NCBI RefSeq assembly: GCF_031598375.1 | Contig: NZ_CP123872.1 | Span: forward strand, 2,476,501-2,540,500 | DNA length: 64,000 nt | Direction of reading: 5' to 3' | From: Temperatibacter marinus | Lineage (GTDB): Bacteria > Pseudomonadota > Alphaproteobacteria > Sphingomonadales > Kordiimonadaceae | Part shown: positions 54,844 through 64,000 of the stretch, one piece after another | How the letters are laid out: each line of letters starts with the position of its first letter | Position numbering within the stretch: the first letter of the stretch is position 1 | The notes under the pieces: model-generated | The model's database searches: none | The model's input: only the letters and a program-made list of their open reading frames with translations | What the model was told of the DNA's origin: nothing | Made by a program: the position numbers and the translations under genes

Positions 54844-54855
54844 AGGAATAGTCAG

Positions 54856-55263
54856 ATGGATTTAATGAAATCAATGTTAATTTCAGCTGCTGGCATGAGA
54901 GCCCAGTCTTCTCGTATGCGGGTTATTTCTGAAAATATAGCCAACCAAAATTCTACCGCAACAACACCAGGCGGTGAACCCTATCGTCGTAAAATCATTA
55001 ATTTCTCTAACGAACTAAATCGTGAACTTGGTGTTAATCAAGTGATGGCGAATAAGATTTCCTTTGATGATAAAGCTTTTGGTAAAAATTACGATCCGGG
55101 CAATCCAGCAGCGGATGCAGAAGGCTATGTCTTAAAATCAAATGTGAATGGGTTGATTGAAATGATGGATATGCGCCAAGCACAGCGCACCTATCAATCT
55201 AATTTGAATGCTATTGAAGCCAGTCGCAGGATGGCCTCAATGACTCTTGAACTCTTAAGATAA
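54856..55263 (+). CDS. flgC: Flagellar basal-body rod protein FlgC
   Basis: A 135-residue rod protein: AAGMRAQSSRMRVISENIANQNSTATTPGGEPYRRK-type N-terminus, then the C-terminal MMDMRQAQRTYQSNLNAIEASRRM helix. Normal length for the family. Twelve bases after flgB. Confidence 0.95.
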   Translation: MDLMKSMLISAAGMRAQSSRMRVISENIANQNSTATTPGGEPYRRKIINFSNELNRELGVNQVMANKISFDDKAFGKNYDPGNPAADAEGYVLKSNVNGLIEMMDMRQAQRTYQSNLNAIEASRRMASMTLELLR

Positions 55264-55280
55264 CCTGGGGGTTACTGAAT

Positions 55281-55619
55281 ATGTCTATAAAATCTTTAGA
55301 TGCTGCTACTGCTTATGCACAGGCCCTAAAATCAAATGATAAAATTGGTGGTATCTCAGGCGTGAAAGGGGCGGATCCTTTTGCCACTTCCCAGTCCGAC
55401 AGTTCTGCTTTTTCTAACCTGATTGAAGATGCCATTGGCGACGTTTCTGATGCAACGAAAGCATCAGAGTTAACAGGGGCTAAAGCCATTGCTAATCAGG
55501 CAGATATGGTCGATGTTGTCACCGCAGCGTCGAATGCTGAACTTGTGGTATCCACCATGACGGCTGTTCGAGATAAAGTGATTTCTTCCTATAATGAAAT
55601 TATTAAAATGCCGATCTAA
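55281..55619 (+). CDS. fliE: Flagellar hook-basal body complex protein FliE
   Basis: A 112-residue protein with the FliE C-terminal region (QADMVDVVTAASNAELVVSTMTAVRDKVISSYNEIIKMPI), which ends in the conserved Y-x-E-I-x-x-M-x-I. It links the MS ring and export gate to the rod. It lies 17 bases after flgC. Confidence 0.93.
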   Translation: MSIKSLDAATAYAQALKSNDKIGGISGVKGADPFATSQSDSSAFSNLIEDAIGDVSDATKASELTGAKAIANQADMVDVVTAASNAELVVSTMTAVRDKVISSYNEIIKMPI

Positions 55620-55642
55620 GGCAGAAGAGGAATTTTAGGATT

Positions 55643-55906
55643 ATGACAGGGGCAGAGGTGATCGAAGTCGGGAGAGACGCCATTCTAACGTTGTTAGCTG
55701 TAGCGACGCCCATTGTTGGTGCTGGCCTTGGCATTGGTCTAACGATTGCGCTTTTTCAGTCCGTCACTCAGATCCAAGAGATGACTTTAACATTTGTACC
55801 TAAAATTGTTACCATCTTCCTCGTTTTGCTGTTTAGCTTACCTTACATTGGTCGCCAAATGGCCGACCTCTTTCAACGAATAATGGATCGCATTGTTTTA
55901 GGCTGA
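55643..55906 (+). CDS. fliQ: Flagellar biosynthesis protein FliQ
   Basis: An 87-residue two-TM protein of normal length. Family landmarks are IVGAGLGIGLTIALFQSVTQIQEMTLTFVPK and the second helix IVTIFLVLLFSLPYIG. It forms part of the FliPQR export gate. Confidence 0.95.
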   Translation: MTGAEVIEVGRDAILTLLAVATPIVGAGLGIGLTIALFQSVTQIQEMTLTFVPKIVTIFLVLLFSLPYIGRQMADLFQRIMDRIVLG

Positions 55907-55932
55907 GTGTAAACTCTAGAAATCAATTCACT

Positions 55933-56691
55933 ATGCTTGATGAAAAACTCATACCTGAGATATTCGACTATCTATTAGTTCTCGTAAGAATTTCAGCGCT
56001 TGTGATTTTATTTCCAGCCCTTGGGGATCGATCAATTCCTGGGAGAATCCGAGCTTCTCTTGGGGCTGTCATTGCTTTAATCGCCTACTTTCCCCTGAGA
56101 GACGTATTGCCTGAGATGCCAACCACCACATGGGGAATTTTTTGGCTTATCCTCAGAGAGTTTCTCATTGGTGCAATGTTAGGAACAATTGTCAGGATCA
56201 TCTTATCTGCTTCGCATGTGGCCGGAACCATTACATCTTTTATGTCAGGCCTGGGGGCAGCCCAAAGCTTTGATCCAAACCAAGGGGGGCAAAGCGCTAT
56301 TGTCTCGGCTTTTTTGTCTGTTTCTACCGTCGTCATGATCTTTGTGACTGATGTGCATCATTTGATGATTTTGGGACTGGTCCATAGCTATACTAAACTA
56401 CCTGTGGGTGTTGAAATTGTAGCGGCTGACTTTGCGTATATGGCGACCAAATATGTTGCTTCAGCATTTAACCTTGGTGTTCAGTTAGCTTCTCCCTTCA
56501 TACTCTACAGTCTTATTTTTAATACGAGCTTAGGCCTTATTTCAAGACTGATTCCGTCTTTTCAGGTCTTCTTTATTGCAATGCCATTTAACATCTTTAT
56601 GGGCTGGTTGTTGTACTCAATTTTGTTTGGGAGTATGTTAACAATCTTAATCAAACATATTTCTGATTATTTAGGTGAGATTTTAGGGTAA
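55933..56691 (+). CDS. fliR: Flagellar biosynthesis protein FliR
   Basis: A 252-residue membrane protein with about six TM helices: LVLVRISALVILFPALGDRSIPGRIRASLG at the start, LREFLIGAMLGTIVRI, and LGLISRLIPSFQVFFIAMPFNIFMG near the C-terminus. It completes the export gate. Two bases separate its stop from the flhB start. Confidence 0.95.
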   Translation: MLDEKLIPEIFDYLLVLVRISALVILFPALGDRSIPGRIRASLGAVIALIAYFPLRDVLPEMPTTTWGIFWLILREFLIGAMLGTIVRIILSASHVAGTITSFMSGLGAAQSFDPNQGGQSAIVSAFLSVSTVVMIFVTDVHHLMILGLVHSYTKLPVGVEIVAADFAYMATKYVASAFNLGVQLASPFILYSLIFNTSLGLISRLIPSFQVFFIAMPFNIFMGWLLYSILFGSMLTILIKHISDYLGEILG

Positions 56692-56693
56692 GC

Positions 56694-57779
56694 ATGGCAG
56701 ACGAAGATCAGGACTCCAAAACCGAAGAAGCCACGCCCAAAAAGCTTGAGGACGCTAAGAAAAAAGGTCAGGTTCTTCAGTCTCAGGAAATCAAAAATTG
56801 GTTTGCCTTTTTAGGCATGGTGGTCATCTTTGTAGGCTGGATTCCTATTTTGGCCTCTGCAGTATTCACAGAGCTAAAATTTCATCTCTCTAATATTGAT
56901 CTCATTCCCTTTGGAGGGCAAGCCATAACAAATTGGATGATTGATCTCATTCTAGTTCTGGCCTTATATCTTTCTGTGCCCGCAGGCGTTATTATTCTGA
57001 TGACTTTAATTGCGACAAGAGCACAACATGAATTTATCTTTACTCTAGAGAAGTTAAAGCCCAACTTCAAAAAACTTGATCCAATTCAGGGATCTAAGAA
57101 GTTTTTTAGTGCTCAAATTCTAATTGAACTGGTGAAAACAATACTGAAACTGATCTTTGTAAGCACTGTAACTTTTTTGCTCATTTTTCCTCAACGAGAC
57201 AAATTAGATGAGATGCTTACCACGCCCACAGCCTCGATGATTGAAACAGTCTATTACTTTGTTCTTCAGCTACTTATAGCTATGTTGTTGCTTGTAACCA
57301 TCATTGCCTTCATCGATTATACCTATCAACGGTATAAGTTTTACAAGGGGTTAATGATGACCAAACAAGAGGTGAAGGATGAGCACAAGCAATCCGACGG
57401 AGATCCTCAAGTAAAAGGCCGATTAAGAAAAATTCGTATGGAGCGGGCAATGCAACGTATGATGTCTAGTGTACCAAATGCTGATGTTGTGGTGACAAAT
57501 CCAACTCATTTTGCTGTGGCCTTAGAATATAAGCATGGACAGATGGATGTCCCAGTTTTGCTTGCAAAAGGTGTTGATAATATTGCGTTTAAAATTAGAG
57601 AGGTCGCCGAAGAACACGGGGTTCCAATTATGGAAGATCCGCCGTTAGCTCGATTGCTTTACGCGACAGTCGAAATTGATCAAGAGATACCACCAGAACA
57701 TTACAAAGCTGTAGCCGGTATTATAAGTCGCATTATTAAACTAGGTAAAACTAGAGTGAATATGGGTCGTACTCCTTAA
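56694..57779 (+). CDS. flhB: Flagellar export switch protein FlhB
   Basis: A 361-residue protein: N-terminal SKTEEATPKKLEDAKKKGQV-type stretch, four TM helices, and a cytoplasmic C-domain with the self-cleavage site N269-P270-T271-H272 (VVTNPTHFAVAL), at the same position as in enterobacteria. It switches export specificity from rod/hook to filament proteins. MEDPPLARLLY and IPPEHYKAVA complete the C-domain. Confidence 0.96.
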   Translation: MADEDQDSKTEEATPKKLEDAKKKGQVLQSQEIKNWFAFLGMVVIFVGWIPILASAVFTELKFHLSNIDLIPFGGQAITNWMIDLILVLALYLSVPAGVIILMTLIATRAQHEFIFTLEKLKPNFKKLDPIQGSKKFFSAQILIELVKTILKLIFVSTVTFLLIFPQRDKLDEMLTTPTASMIETVYYFVLQLLIAMLLLVTIIAFIDYTYQRYKFYKGLMMTKQEVKDEHKQSDGDPQVKGRLRKIRMERAMQRMMSSVPNADVVVTNPTHFAVALEYKHGQMDVPVLLAKGVDNIAFKIREVAEEHGVPIMEDPPLARLLYATVEIDQEIPPEHYKAVAGIISRIIKLGKTRVNMGRTP

Positions 57780-57793
57780 GGAATTGAATATTT

Positions 57794-60178
57794 ATGTCAG
57801 ATCTCATGCCAAAAATGAAACTAGCACTGAAGAATGTACATTCCACTCAGGAGCGTGAAGCTGCATCGTATATTTTGAAACCAGCAATTGGGTTGCTTTT
57901 AACGGCAGCATTTACGATGATACATTACGGGATATTTAGGGACAGTGCGCAAAGCCTCTTTTTTGTTTTGGTTATGTTTTCCATTGGCACAATTTGGCTT
58001 ATATTTTCGCTCTTTTTTAAAGGGTATTCAAGACCGCGCCAAACAGCAGAACACTCCTACAGAACTTTATATAACCTAATTGAACCATGCTCAGATCCAA
58101 TCGTCATTACCGATCTAGATATGACAATTATCGAAAGTAATGACTCGTTTGAGCAAGGCGAATGGTTACAGAATTCAGAATTGCAGACCCTTCCTTTTTT
58201 TGAGAAAATGGCTGCTGAGCTTGATCAACTAAAAGAGTCTCACTTTACCAAATTTCACACTAGGGGCACTGAGGTCTTTCTTGTGGGAATGAAGACCTAC
58301 CAAGATATTAAGATTTGGACGTGGCAACCAGTCACTCAAGCAGGATCCACACTCAGCTCTTATTCAGAAGATGAATTTTTTATGATGAATGCCGTGCACT
58401 TTATCGAAGACCAAGGGAGAGTCTTGTACTTAGATAAAGAAGGGCTTGCTGTTTTGGGTTTCAATCTTACAGCGGACGTCTTTGACAAGTCAGTGACTTT
58501 TAATAAGGAAAAGTCGGAACTTTCTTCCTCTAGTGGGGAGAGAATTCAGGGTGACTATCGTCATTTCACAGTAAAAAATGGATTTTTGAACATCCTCACT
58601 TTTGAAGGATTTTCTTTCGTAAAAATTGAACCGCCCGAAAATACAATATTTCATGATGATAATCTAGCCCTGCTCTTTGACACTTCTCCGACTGCCATTG
58701 CCTTTTTGAATAGTGATTTAGAAGTCACGGTATTGAATCAAAAATTTAAAGAAGTCTTTCATCGTTTCTGTAAAGAAGATGAGACAACGCCCATACATAT
58801 TAAACAGTTGATTACTGATGAGACATATCCAAAACTTTATAAATTGATGCAATCTGCTTTCCGCGGTGAAAACCAAAAGAAAAGGCGATATGCAGATGTC
58901 GTTTTCAATGGCGGAGATCAATTGCAGGGCCAAGTCCATATCATCCCCTTACTCACAAAGCATAATACAATAAATCTCGTTTTGTATTTTTATGATAAAT
59001 CACAAGAGAGAAATCTTGAAATTCAATTTGTTCAAGCACAAAAAATGCAGGCAGTCGGTCAGTTGGCAGGGGGTGTGGCTCATGATTTTAACAACCTGCT
59101 AACAGCAATTATTGGCTTTTGTGATCTCTTGTTGACGCGCCACGTCCCGGGAGACCAATCATTTGCAGACATTAATCAAATTAAACAAAATGCCAATAGA
59201 GCCGCAAATTTAGTACGACAATTGCTCGCGTTTTCCCGCCAGCAAACCTTAAGACCAAAGGTTCTCAATATTGCAGATGTTCTTACCGAGGTATCACATT
59301 TGATCCGCCGCCTAATCGGGGAGACTATTGATTTTCAGTTAAATCTTTCTCGAGATTTACCTGAGGTGAGAGCCGATCAAGGGCAATTAGAGCAAGTGAT
59401 GATTAATCTAGCTGTTAATGCCCGTGACGCAATGAATAATAATGGTACATTGATTTTATCGACACGAATGGCCTCAGAGAAAGATAAATCCATTGACCGG
59501 TTATTAAGGGACGATTCACGGGATTTTATTGTCATTGAAGTCGAGGATACAGGATCAGGTATTTCTGAAGAGGTTCAAGAAAAAATGTTTGATCCTTTCT
59601 TTACAACTAAAGGAGTTGGAGAAGGGACTGGGCTTGGATTATCAACAGTGTACGGCATTGTAAAACAAACAGATGGCTATATCTTTGTAGATAGTAAGCT
59701 GGGGTCTGGGACGACGTTTAAAATCTACCTTCCACTTTACGAGCCATCACTTTCAAAAACAGACCTTAATGAAAATACCGTGGTGGCTCAAGTTTCCAAA
59801 GCAAAGGACTTAACCGGGCAGGGGACCATCCTTCTTGTTGAAGATGAAGTACCAGTGCGCATGTTTGCAACACGGGCCTTATCCAATAAGGGCTATGTCG
59901 TGCTTGAGGCCGGTACAGGGGAGGAAGCTTTAGAAATCTTAAAGACGTCAGACAAGGATATTGATCTTCTTGTGACGGATGTCATCATGCCAAATATGGA
60001 CGGCCCCACACTGTATAAAGAATCGAGGAAGCTCTTTCCAAAACTTCCAGTCATCTTTATTTCGGGTTATGCAGAGGATGTCTTTAGAGGAGATCTTGAA
60101 GGGGATGATTTTGAGTTCCTCGCCAAGCCATTTTCGCTTGTAGAGCTTGCTGAGAAAGTTAAAAATACTATAAAGTAA
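57794..60178 (+). CDS. cckA: CckA-type hybrid sensor histidine kinase
   Basis: A 794-residue kinase. Two TM helices (about 32-50 and 54-75) are followed by two PAS-like sensor regions (about 90-180 and 290-410). The dimerisation domain has H430 in GGVAHDFNNLL, then the HATPase domain (NLAVNARDAMNNNG, GTGLGLSTVYGIV) and a C-terminal receiver with D729 (LLVTDVIMPNMDG) and K in FLAKPF. This layout and the VAHDFNNLLTAI motif fit CckA, which drives the ChpT-CtrA phosphorelay controlling motility and cell cycle in alphaproteobacteria. Co-location with flhB fits this. Confidence 0.9.
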   Translation: MSDLMPKMKLALKNVHSTQEREAASYILKPAIGLLLTAAFTMIHYGIFRDSAQSLFFVLVMFSIGTIWLIFSLFFKGYSRPRQTAEHSYRTLYNLIEPCSDPIVITDLDMTIIESNDSFEQGEWLQNSELQTLPFFEKMAAELDQLKESHFTKFHTRGTEVFLVGMKTYQDIKIWTWQPVTQAGSTLSSYSEDEFFMMNAVHFIEDQGRVLYLDKEGLAVLGFNLTADVFDKSVTFNKEKSELSSSSGERIQGDYRHFTVKNGFLNILTFEGFSFVKIEPPENTIFHDDNLALLFDTSPTAIAFLNSDLEVTVLNQKFKEVFHRFCKEDETTPIHIKQLITDETYPKLYKLMQSAFRGENQKKRRYADVVFNGGDQLQGQVHIIPLLTKHNTINLVLYFYDKSQERNLEIQFVQAQKMQAVGQLAGGVAHDFNNLLTAIIGFCDLLLTRHVPGDQSFADINQIKQNANRAANLVRQLLAFSRQQTLRPKVLNIADVLTEVSHLIRRLIGETIDFQLNLSRDLPEVRADQGQLEQVMINLAVNARDAMNNNGTLILSTRMASEKDKSIDRLLRDDSRDFIVIEVEDTGSGISEEVQEKMFDPFFTTKGVGEGTGLGLSTVYGIVKQTDGYIFVDSKLGSGTTFKIYLPLYEPSLSKTDLNENTVVAQVSKAKDLTGQGTILLVEDEVPVRMFATRALSNKGYVVLEAGTGEEALEILKTSDKDIDLLVTDVIMPNMDGPTLYKESRKLFPKLPVIFISGYAEDVFRGDLEGDDFEFLAKPFSLVELAEKVKNTIK

Positions 60179-60207
60179 TATATATTTCAATTAGTTACAC
60201 ATGAATT

Positions 60208-60253
60208 AGAACAAAATGAGAATTCTCTCTTGCAATGAGAACAAATATAGTAC
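60208..60253 (+). promoter_or_regulatory. Pair of LexA-like boxes upstream of recA
   Basis: GAAC-N7-GAAT (60209-60223) and GAAC-N7-GTAC (60239-60253), each one base off the alphaproteobacterial consensus GAAC-N7-GAAC. The direct repeat AGAACAAA occurs at 60208 and 60238, exactly 30 bp apart. A GAGAATTCTC palindrome lies at 60218-60227. Confidence 0.55.
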
Positions 60254-60304
60254 ATAAACTAAGCATTGATTGATTGTATAGCCTATGGAATAAGGGGACG
60301 AACA

Positions 60305-61372
60305 ATGGCAATGCCAGAATTACAACTCGTTAAGGGGACATCCGTGGATAAGTCTAAAGCACTTGATGCAGCGCTCGGTCAGATTGATCGTGCCTTTGGT
60401 AAAGGCTCAGTAATGAAACTGGGCCAAAAGAGCGCGAATGTTGAAATTGAATCTATTTCAACAGGCTCTCTCAATCTAGATATTGCAATGGGTATTGGGG
60501 GTTTTCCCAAAGGCCGTATTATAGAAGTTTATGGACCGGAAAGTTCTGGTAAAACGACTTTAGCTCTTCATGCAGTTGCTGAATGTCAAAAGGCAGGGGG
60601 TGTTGCGGCTTTTGTTGATGCTGAACATGCACTTGATCCAGTTTATGCGAGGAAGCTTGGTGTTGATATTAATGAGCTTTTAGTCTCTCAACCGGATACG
60701 GGAGAGCAGGCTCTTGAGATTACAGATACATTGGTTCGGTCCGGTGCTATTGATATTTTGGTTGTGGATAGTGTTGCAGCGCTCACACCGCGGGCAGAAT
60801 TGGAAGGAGAAATGGGAGACACCCATGTGGGACTGCAAGCGCGTCTTATGTCTCAGGCTCTTAGAAAGTTAACGGGCTCCATATCAAAATCGAACTGTAT
60901 TGTGATTTTCATCAACCAAATTCGCATGAAAATTGGGGTCATGTATGGATCGCCAGAAACCACTACAGGCGGTAATGCTCTTAAATTTTATGCTTCTGTT
61001 CGCTTGGATATTCGCCGTACAGGTCAGTTGAAAGATAAAGACGATATTGTTGGGAATGCAACACGAGTAAAGGTGGTCAAAAATAAAGTGGCGCCTCCGT
61101 TCAAACAAGTTGAATTTGATATAATGTACGGGGAAGGTATTTCCAAGACAGGTGAAATTCTGGACCTGGGCGTGAAAGCTGGTGTGGTCGAAAAGTCTGG
61201 GAGTTGGTACAGCTATGATAGTCAACGAATTGGACAGGGCCGCGAGAATGCTAAAAGATTTCTTAAGGAAAACAGTGAAATCTCAGCGACCATTGAAGGT
61301 GAAATCCGTAAAAATGCGGGGTTGGTAAATGAAGCCATGTTAATGGATCCTTCTACGGCTAAAGAAGATTAG
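60305..61372 (+). CDS. recA: Recombinase RecA
   Basis: A 355-residue RecA: Walker [10 protein letters not shown] near 77-85, DNA-binding loops and the conserved [30 protein letters not shown] stretch (positions about 200-230). It performs strand exchange and triggers LexA cleavage. The frame opens at 60266 (a TTG region), but GGGGAC eight bases before the ATG at 60305 (MAMPELQ) decides the start. LexA-like boxes precede it and a terminator follows. Confidence 0.98.
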   Translation: MAMPELQLVKGTSVDKSKALDAALGQIDRAFGKGSVMKLGQKSANVEIESISTGSLNLDIAMGIGGFPKGRIIEVYGPESSGKTTLALHAVAECQKAGGVAAFVDAEHALDPVYARKLGVDINELLVSQPDTGEQALEITDTLVRSGAIDILVVDSVAALTPRAELEGEMGDTHVGLQARLMSQALRKLTGSISKSNCIVIFINQIRMKIGVMYGSPETTTGGNALKFYASVRLDIRRTGQLKDKDDIVGNATRVKVVKNKVAPPFKQVEFDIMYGEGISKTGEILDLGVKAGVVEKSGSWYSYDSQRIGQGRENAKRFLKENSEISATIEGEIRKNAGLVNEAMLMDPSTAKED

Positions 61373-61402
61373 TTGCTTTCTTTTTGTATAATATTTCTTT
61401 TG

Positions 61403-61435
61403 AAAACGCCCTGTCCTTGGATTGGGCGTTTTTTT
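61403..61435 (+). terminator. Rho-independent terminator of recA
   Basis: AAAACGCCC (61403-61411) pairs with GGGCGTTTT (61424-61432), loop of 12 nt, followed by a T run, 31 bases after the recA stop. Confidence 0.9.
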
Positions 61436-61550
61436 ATAGGAAATAAAGTTAATCTGTTACAATAATCTATTGTTTTTCTAGCGTTTGTGGTGTTAAAAGA
61501 CGCTTTAAATACTATATATTTCTTTAGATTTTGAGTAGTGAAAGGCCTTG

Positions 61551-64000
61551 ATGATGAATGGCACAAACGATATTAGGAAAACATTCTTAGACTATTTCGG
61601 TGATAATGGTCACGAAATTGTTGCTTCTGCCCCCTTAGTGCCGATGAATGATCCAACCTTGTTGTTTACCAATGCGGGAATGGTGCCCTTTAAAAACCTT
61701 TTCACTGGTGCAGAAACACGAGATTATGTGAGAGCCACGAGCAGTCAGAAATGTGTGAGAGCTGGCGGTAAACATAATGATTTGGATAATGTAGGCTATA
61801 CTGCACGCCATCATACCTTTTTCGAAATGTTAGGTAATTTTTCTTTTGGCGATTATTTCAAAGAAGAAGCCATTTATCATGCATGGAATCTGATCACCAA
61901 GGAATATGGCATAGACCCAAAACGTCTTTGTGTGACTGTCTATCATGAAGACGATCAAGCCTTTGACCTTTGGAAGAAGATTGGGGGCTTTTCAGATAGC
62001 GATATTATCCGTATTGCGACCAATGATAACTTTTGGTCTATGGGCGATACAGGTCCATGTGGTCCTTGTTCCGAGATTTTCTATGATCACGGCGATCATA
62101 TCTGGGGAGACCGTCCTGGCACACCTGATGAAGACGGCGATCGTTTTGTAGAGATTTGGAATTTGGTTTTCATGCAATTCGAACAAATGGCTGATGGTAC
62201 AAGAATAGACCTTCCAAAGCCGTCTATCGATACAGGCATGGGACTCGAGCGGATCTCAGCTTTGATGCAAGGGACGCATAATAATTATGAAACAGATCAG
62301 TTTAAGCGTCTCATCGATTCAGCGGAAACAGCAATTGGCAAGAGAGCCAATGAAGAAACGATCGCTTCGTACCGTGTAATCGCTGACCATCTTAGATCTT
62401 GCAGCTTCTTAATTACTGATGGTGTTTTACCTGCGAATGAAGGCCGAGGCTATGTTCTCAGAAGAATTATGCGCCGGGCTATGCGTCATGCGCATATGCT
62501 AGGGGCAAATGACCTTGTCATGCATCAAGTTGTCCCTGCACTCGTATCAGAGATGGGAGCTGCATATCCAGACCTTAATCGTGCTGAGGCGTTGATTACC
62601 GAAACATTAAAGCTGGAAGAGACACGCTTTAAATCTATGCTGGGTAAAGGGCTTAAACTTCTCGATGAAGAGATGAGTAAAATATCTACAGAGTCTGCCT
62701 TACCTGGGGATGTTGCATTTAAGCTTTATGATACATATGGTTTCCCGCTTGATCTTACCCAGGATGCATTACGGTCTCAGAACAGAGTCGTCGATGTTGA
62801 CGGCTTTAATAAATCTATGGATGAGCAAAGAGCAAAAGCCCGCGCTGCTTGGTCAGGTTCTGGGGACGCAGGGACTGATAAATTATGGTTTGATCTAAAA
62901 GATGAGTTAGGGGCAACTGAATTCTTGGGCTATTCCGCTACTGAGGCTGAAGGTTTTGTACAGGCTCTTGTAGTAGACGGGGAACGCGTGCAAAAAGCAG
63001 CAGCTAACAATGAGGTTCTTGTGTTGGTGAATCAAACACCATTTTATGCAGAATCTGGCGGTCAAATGGGCGATGTTGGTACGCTTATCGGCGATGGAGT
63101 AGAAATTACTGTTACAGACACCAGAAAACTTGTTGGAGATCTTCATGTTCATGTAGGGACCGTAGAGAAGGGGACCCTGTGTGAAGGGACGACACTTGAG
63201 CTGAAGGTGAATGAAGACAGACGTAATAAATTGCGCGCCAATCACTCGGCCACTCACATACTGCATGAGGTGCTTAGGCGTCATTTAGGGGATCATGTCA
63301 CACAAAAGGGCTCCCTAGTGGCTGAAGACCGTCTCAGGTTTGATATTGCACACCCTAAAGCGATTGAATCAGAGGAATTGAATGCAGTTGAGCGTGATGT
63401 TAATGAAATTATTCGTGGAAATAGCCCAGTAGGTACAAGTTTGATGACTTATGATGAGGCTGTAGACGCCGGAGCTATGGCCTTATTTGGTGAAAAATAC
63501 GGCGACGAAGTTCGTGTTGTTTCTATGGGCGCGGTTGAATTAAATGGTCAATCCTTTTCTGTGGAACTGTGTGGGGGCACCCATGTAAAGCGTCTTGGAG
63601 ATATCGGGCTATTTGTTATTGTCTCAGAAAGCGCCGTTTCTTCTGGTGTACGTCGGATTGAGGCCTTAACGGGTGAAGCTGCACGTCAATATTACGATGA
63701 CTATCTTCAGACTGTTCGTGCAACTTCAGCTTTACTCAAAACGTCACCGGCAGAGCTGAAGGATCGTGTTGCTGCGCTTCAAACGGAAAGAAAAAACCTT
63801 GAGCGGGAATTAGCTGAAGCCAAAAAACAACTGGCATTAGGCGGAGGCGGCGCAAAGGGACCAGATATTAAAGAAATTAATGGCACAAAATTCCTTGGTC
63901 AAATATTAGAGGGTGTGAATCCTAAAGATCTTCGTGGCCTTGTTGATGAAGCGAAAGCTACCGTTGGATCTGGTATTATTGCTTATGTCGCTACAAACGA
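61551..64000 (+). CDS. alaS: Alanyl-tRNA synthetase, 3' end outside window
   Basis: Open to the window end: 816 codons of about 880. It starts [16 protein letters not shown] (ATG 61551 or 61554, AAAGG upstream). The aminoacylation core has [43 protein letters not shown] and [13 protein letters not shown]. The editing domain carries [15 protein letters not shown] with zinc ligands and [13 protein letters not shown]. Only the end of the C-terminal (C-Ala) region is missing. The recA-alaS order is common in alphaproteobacteria. Confidence 0.97.
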   Translation, partial: MMNGTNDIRKTFLDYFGDNGHEIVASAPLVPMNDPTLLFTNAGMVPFKNLFTGAETRDYVRATSSQKCVRAGGKHNDLDNVGYTARHHTFFEMLGNFSFGDYFKEEAIYHAWNLITKEYGIDPKRLCVTVYHEDDQAFDLWKKIGGFSDSDIIRIATNDNFWSMGDTGPCGPCSEIFYDHGDHIWGDRPGTPDEDGDRFVEIWNLVFMQFEQMADGTRIDLPKPSIDTGMGLERISALMQGTHNNYETDQFKRLIDSAETAIGKRANEETIASYRVIADHLRSCSFLITDGVLPANEGRGYVLRRIMRRAMRHAHMLGANDLVMHQVVPALVSEMGAAYPDLNRAEALITETLKLEETRFKSMLGKGLKLLDEEMSKISTESALPGDVAFKLYDTYGFPLDLTQDALRSQNRVVDVDGFNKSMDEQRAKARAAWSGSGDAGTDKLWFDLKDELGATEFLGYSATEAEGFVQALVVDGERVQKAAANNEVLVLVNQTPFYAESGGQMGDVGTLIGDGVEITVTDTRKLVGDLHVHVGTVEKGTLCEGTTLELKVNEDRRNKLRANHSATHILHEVLRRHLGDHVTQKGSLVAEDRLRFDIAHPKAIESEELNAVERDVNEIIRGNSPVGTSLMTYDEAVDAGAMALFGEKYGDEVRVVSMGAVELNGQSFSVELCGGTHVKRLGDIGLFVIVSESAVSSGVRRIEALTGEAARQYYDDYLQTVRATSALLKTSPAELKDRVAALQTERKNLERELAEAKKQLALGGGGAKGPDIKEINGTKFLGQILEGVNPKDLRGLVDEAKATVGSGIIAYVATN

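Noticed and set aside
1-64000. CRISPR arrays, tRNA/rRNA genes, insertion sequences, prophage or defence genes
   Set aside because: Read for spaced direct repeats, T-loop-like motifs and transposase signatures; none was recognised by eye. A dedicated tRNA scan would settle small RNA genes.

Overview
The window reads as a chromosomal segment of a motile, AT-leaning alphaproteobacterium. The pointers are a CckA-type hybrid kinase next to flagellar genes, the recA-alaS order, GAAC-N7-GAAC-like (alphaproteobacterial LexA type) boxes upstream of recA, a DUF2336 protein, a BigR/SqrR-type sulfide switch, a TonB-dependent receptor, and a B12-dependent methylmalonyl-CoA mutase pair. An aquatic, perhaps marine, lifestyle is inference only. 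No tRNA, rRNA, CRISPR array, prophage or insertion sequence was recognised.

Layout. 1-6298 (+): the 3' part of a PuuA-like gamma-glutamylpolyamine synthetase, a PuuB-like FAD oxidase and a TPR-sulfotransferase form a tight operon, followed by a TonB-dependent receptor and a strong terminator. 6390-6662 (-): a stand-alone AsnC/RAM-domain protein. 6995-19640 (+): thirteen contiguous genes combining a full chemotaxis set (STAS, CheY, CheA, CheW, receptor, CheR, CheD, CheB, soluble receptor-like protein) with a partner-switching set (second STAS, receiver-PP2C phosphatase, pseudo-receiver-HATPase). 19641-21712: a sulfide/persulfide module (two YeeE/YedE halves, an MBL persulfide dioxygenase-like enzyme, and a divergent BigR-like repressor with a clear operator). 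21812-26341 (+): exported TAP-type hydrolase, ABC-2 exporter pair, small sigma factor and a membrane protein. 26335-33889: mnmC, gamma carbonic anhydrase, DUF2336, acyltransferase, a methyltransferase-like protein and a lipoprotein S8 autotransporter. 34089-39800 (+): rpsD, a TauE/SafE permease and mutA-mutB. 39825-40218 (-): a frame-shifted remnant of a solute-binding protein. 40277-47949 (-): SDR, purF, cvpA, radA, mlaF, mlaE, DEAD-box helicase. 48088-52644: alpha/beta hydrolase, prfC, LysE exporter, VOC protein, strictosidine-synthase-like protein. 52678-57779: flagellar export and rod genes, divergent (FlhB-like small protein, fliO, fliP on -; flgB, flgC, fliE, fliQ, fliR, flhB on +). 57794-64000 (+): cckA, recA, and alaS cut by the window end.

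The most noteworthy part is the chemotaxis/partner-switching array, especially a soluble receptor-like protein that carries an MCP signalling tip together with a CheZ-like DxxxQ motif and an acidic C-terminal tail. A two-block sequence shared upstream of this array and of the flagellar operon may be a common motility control element.
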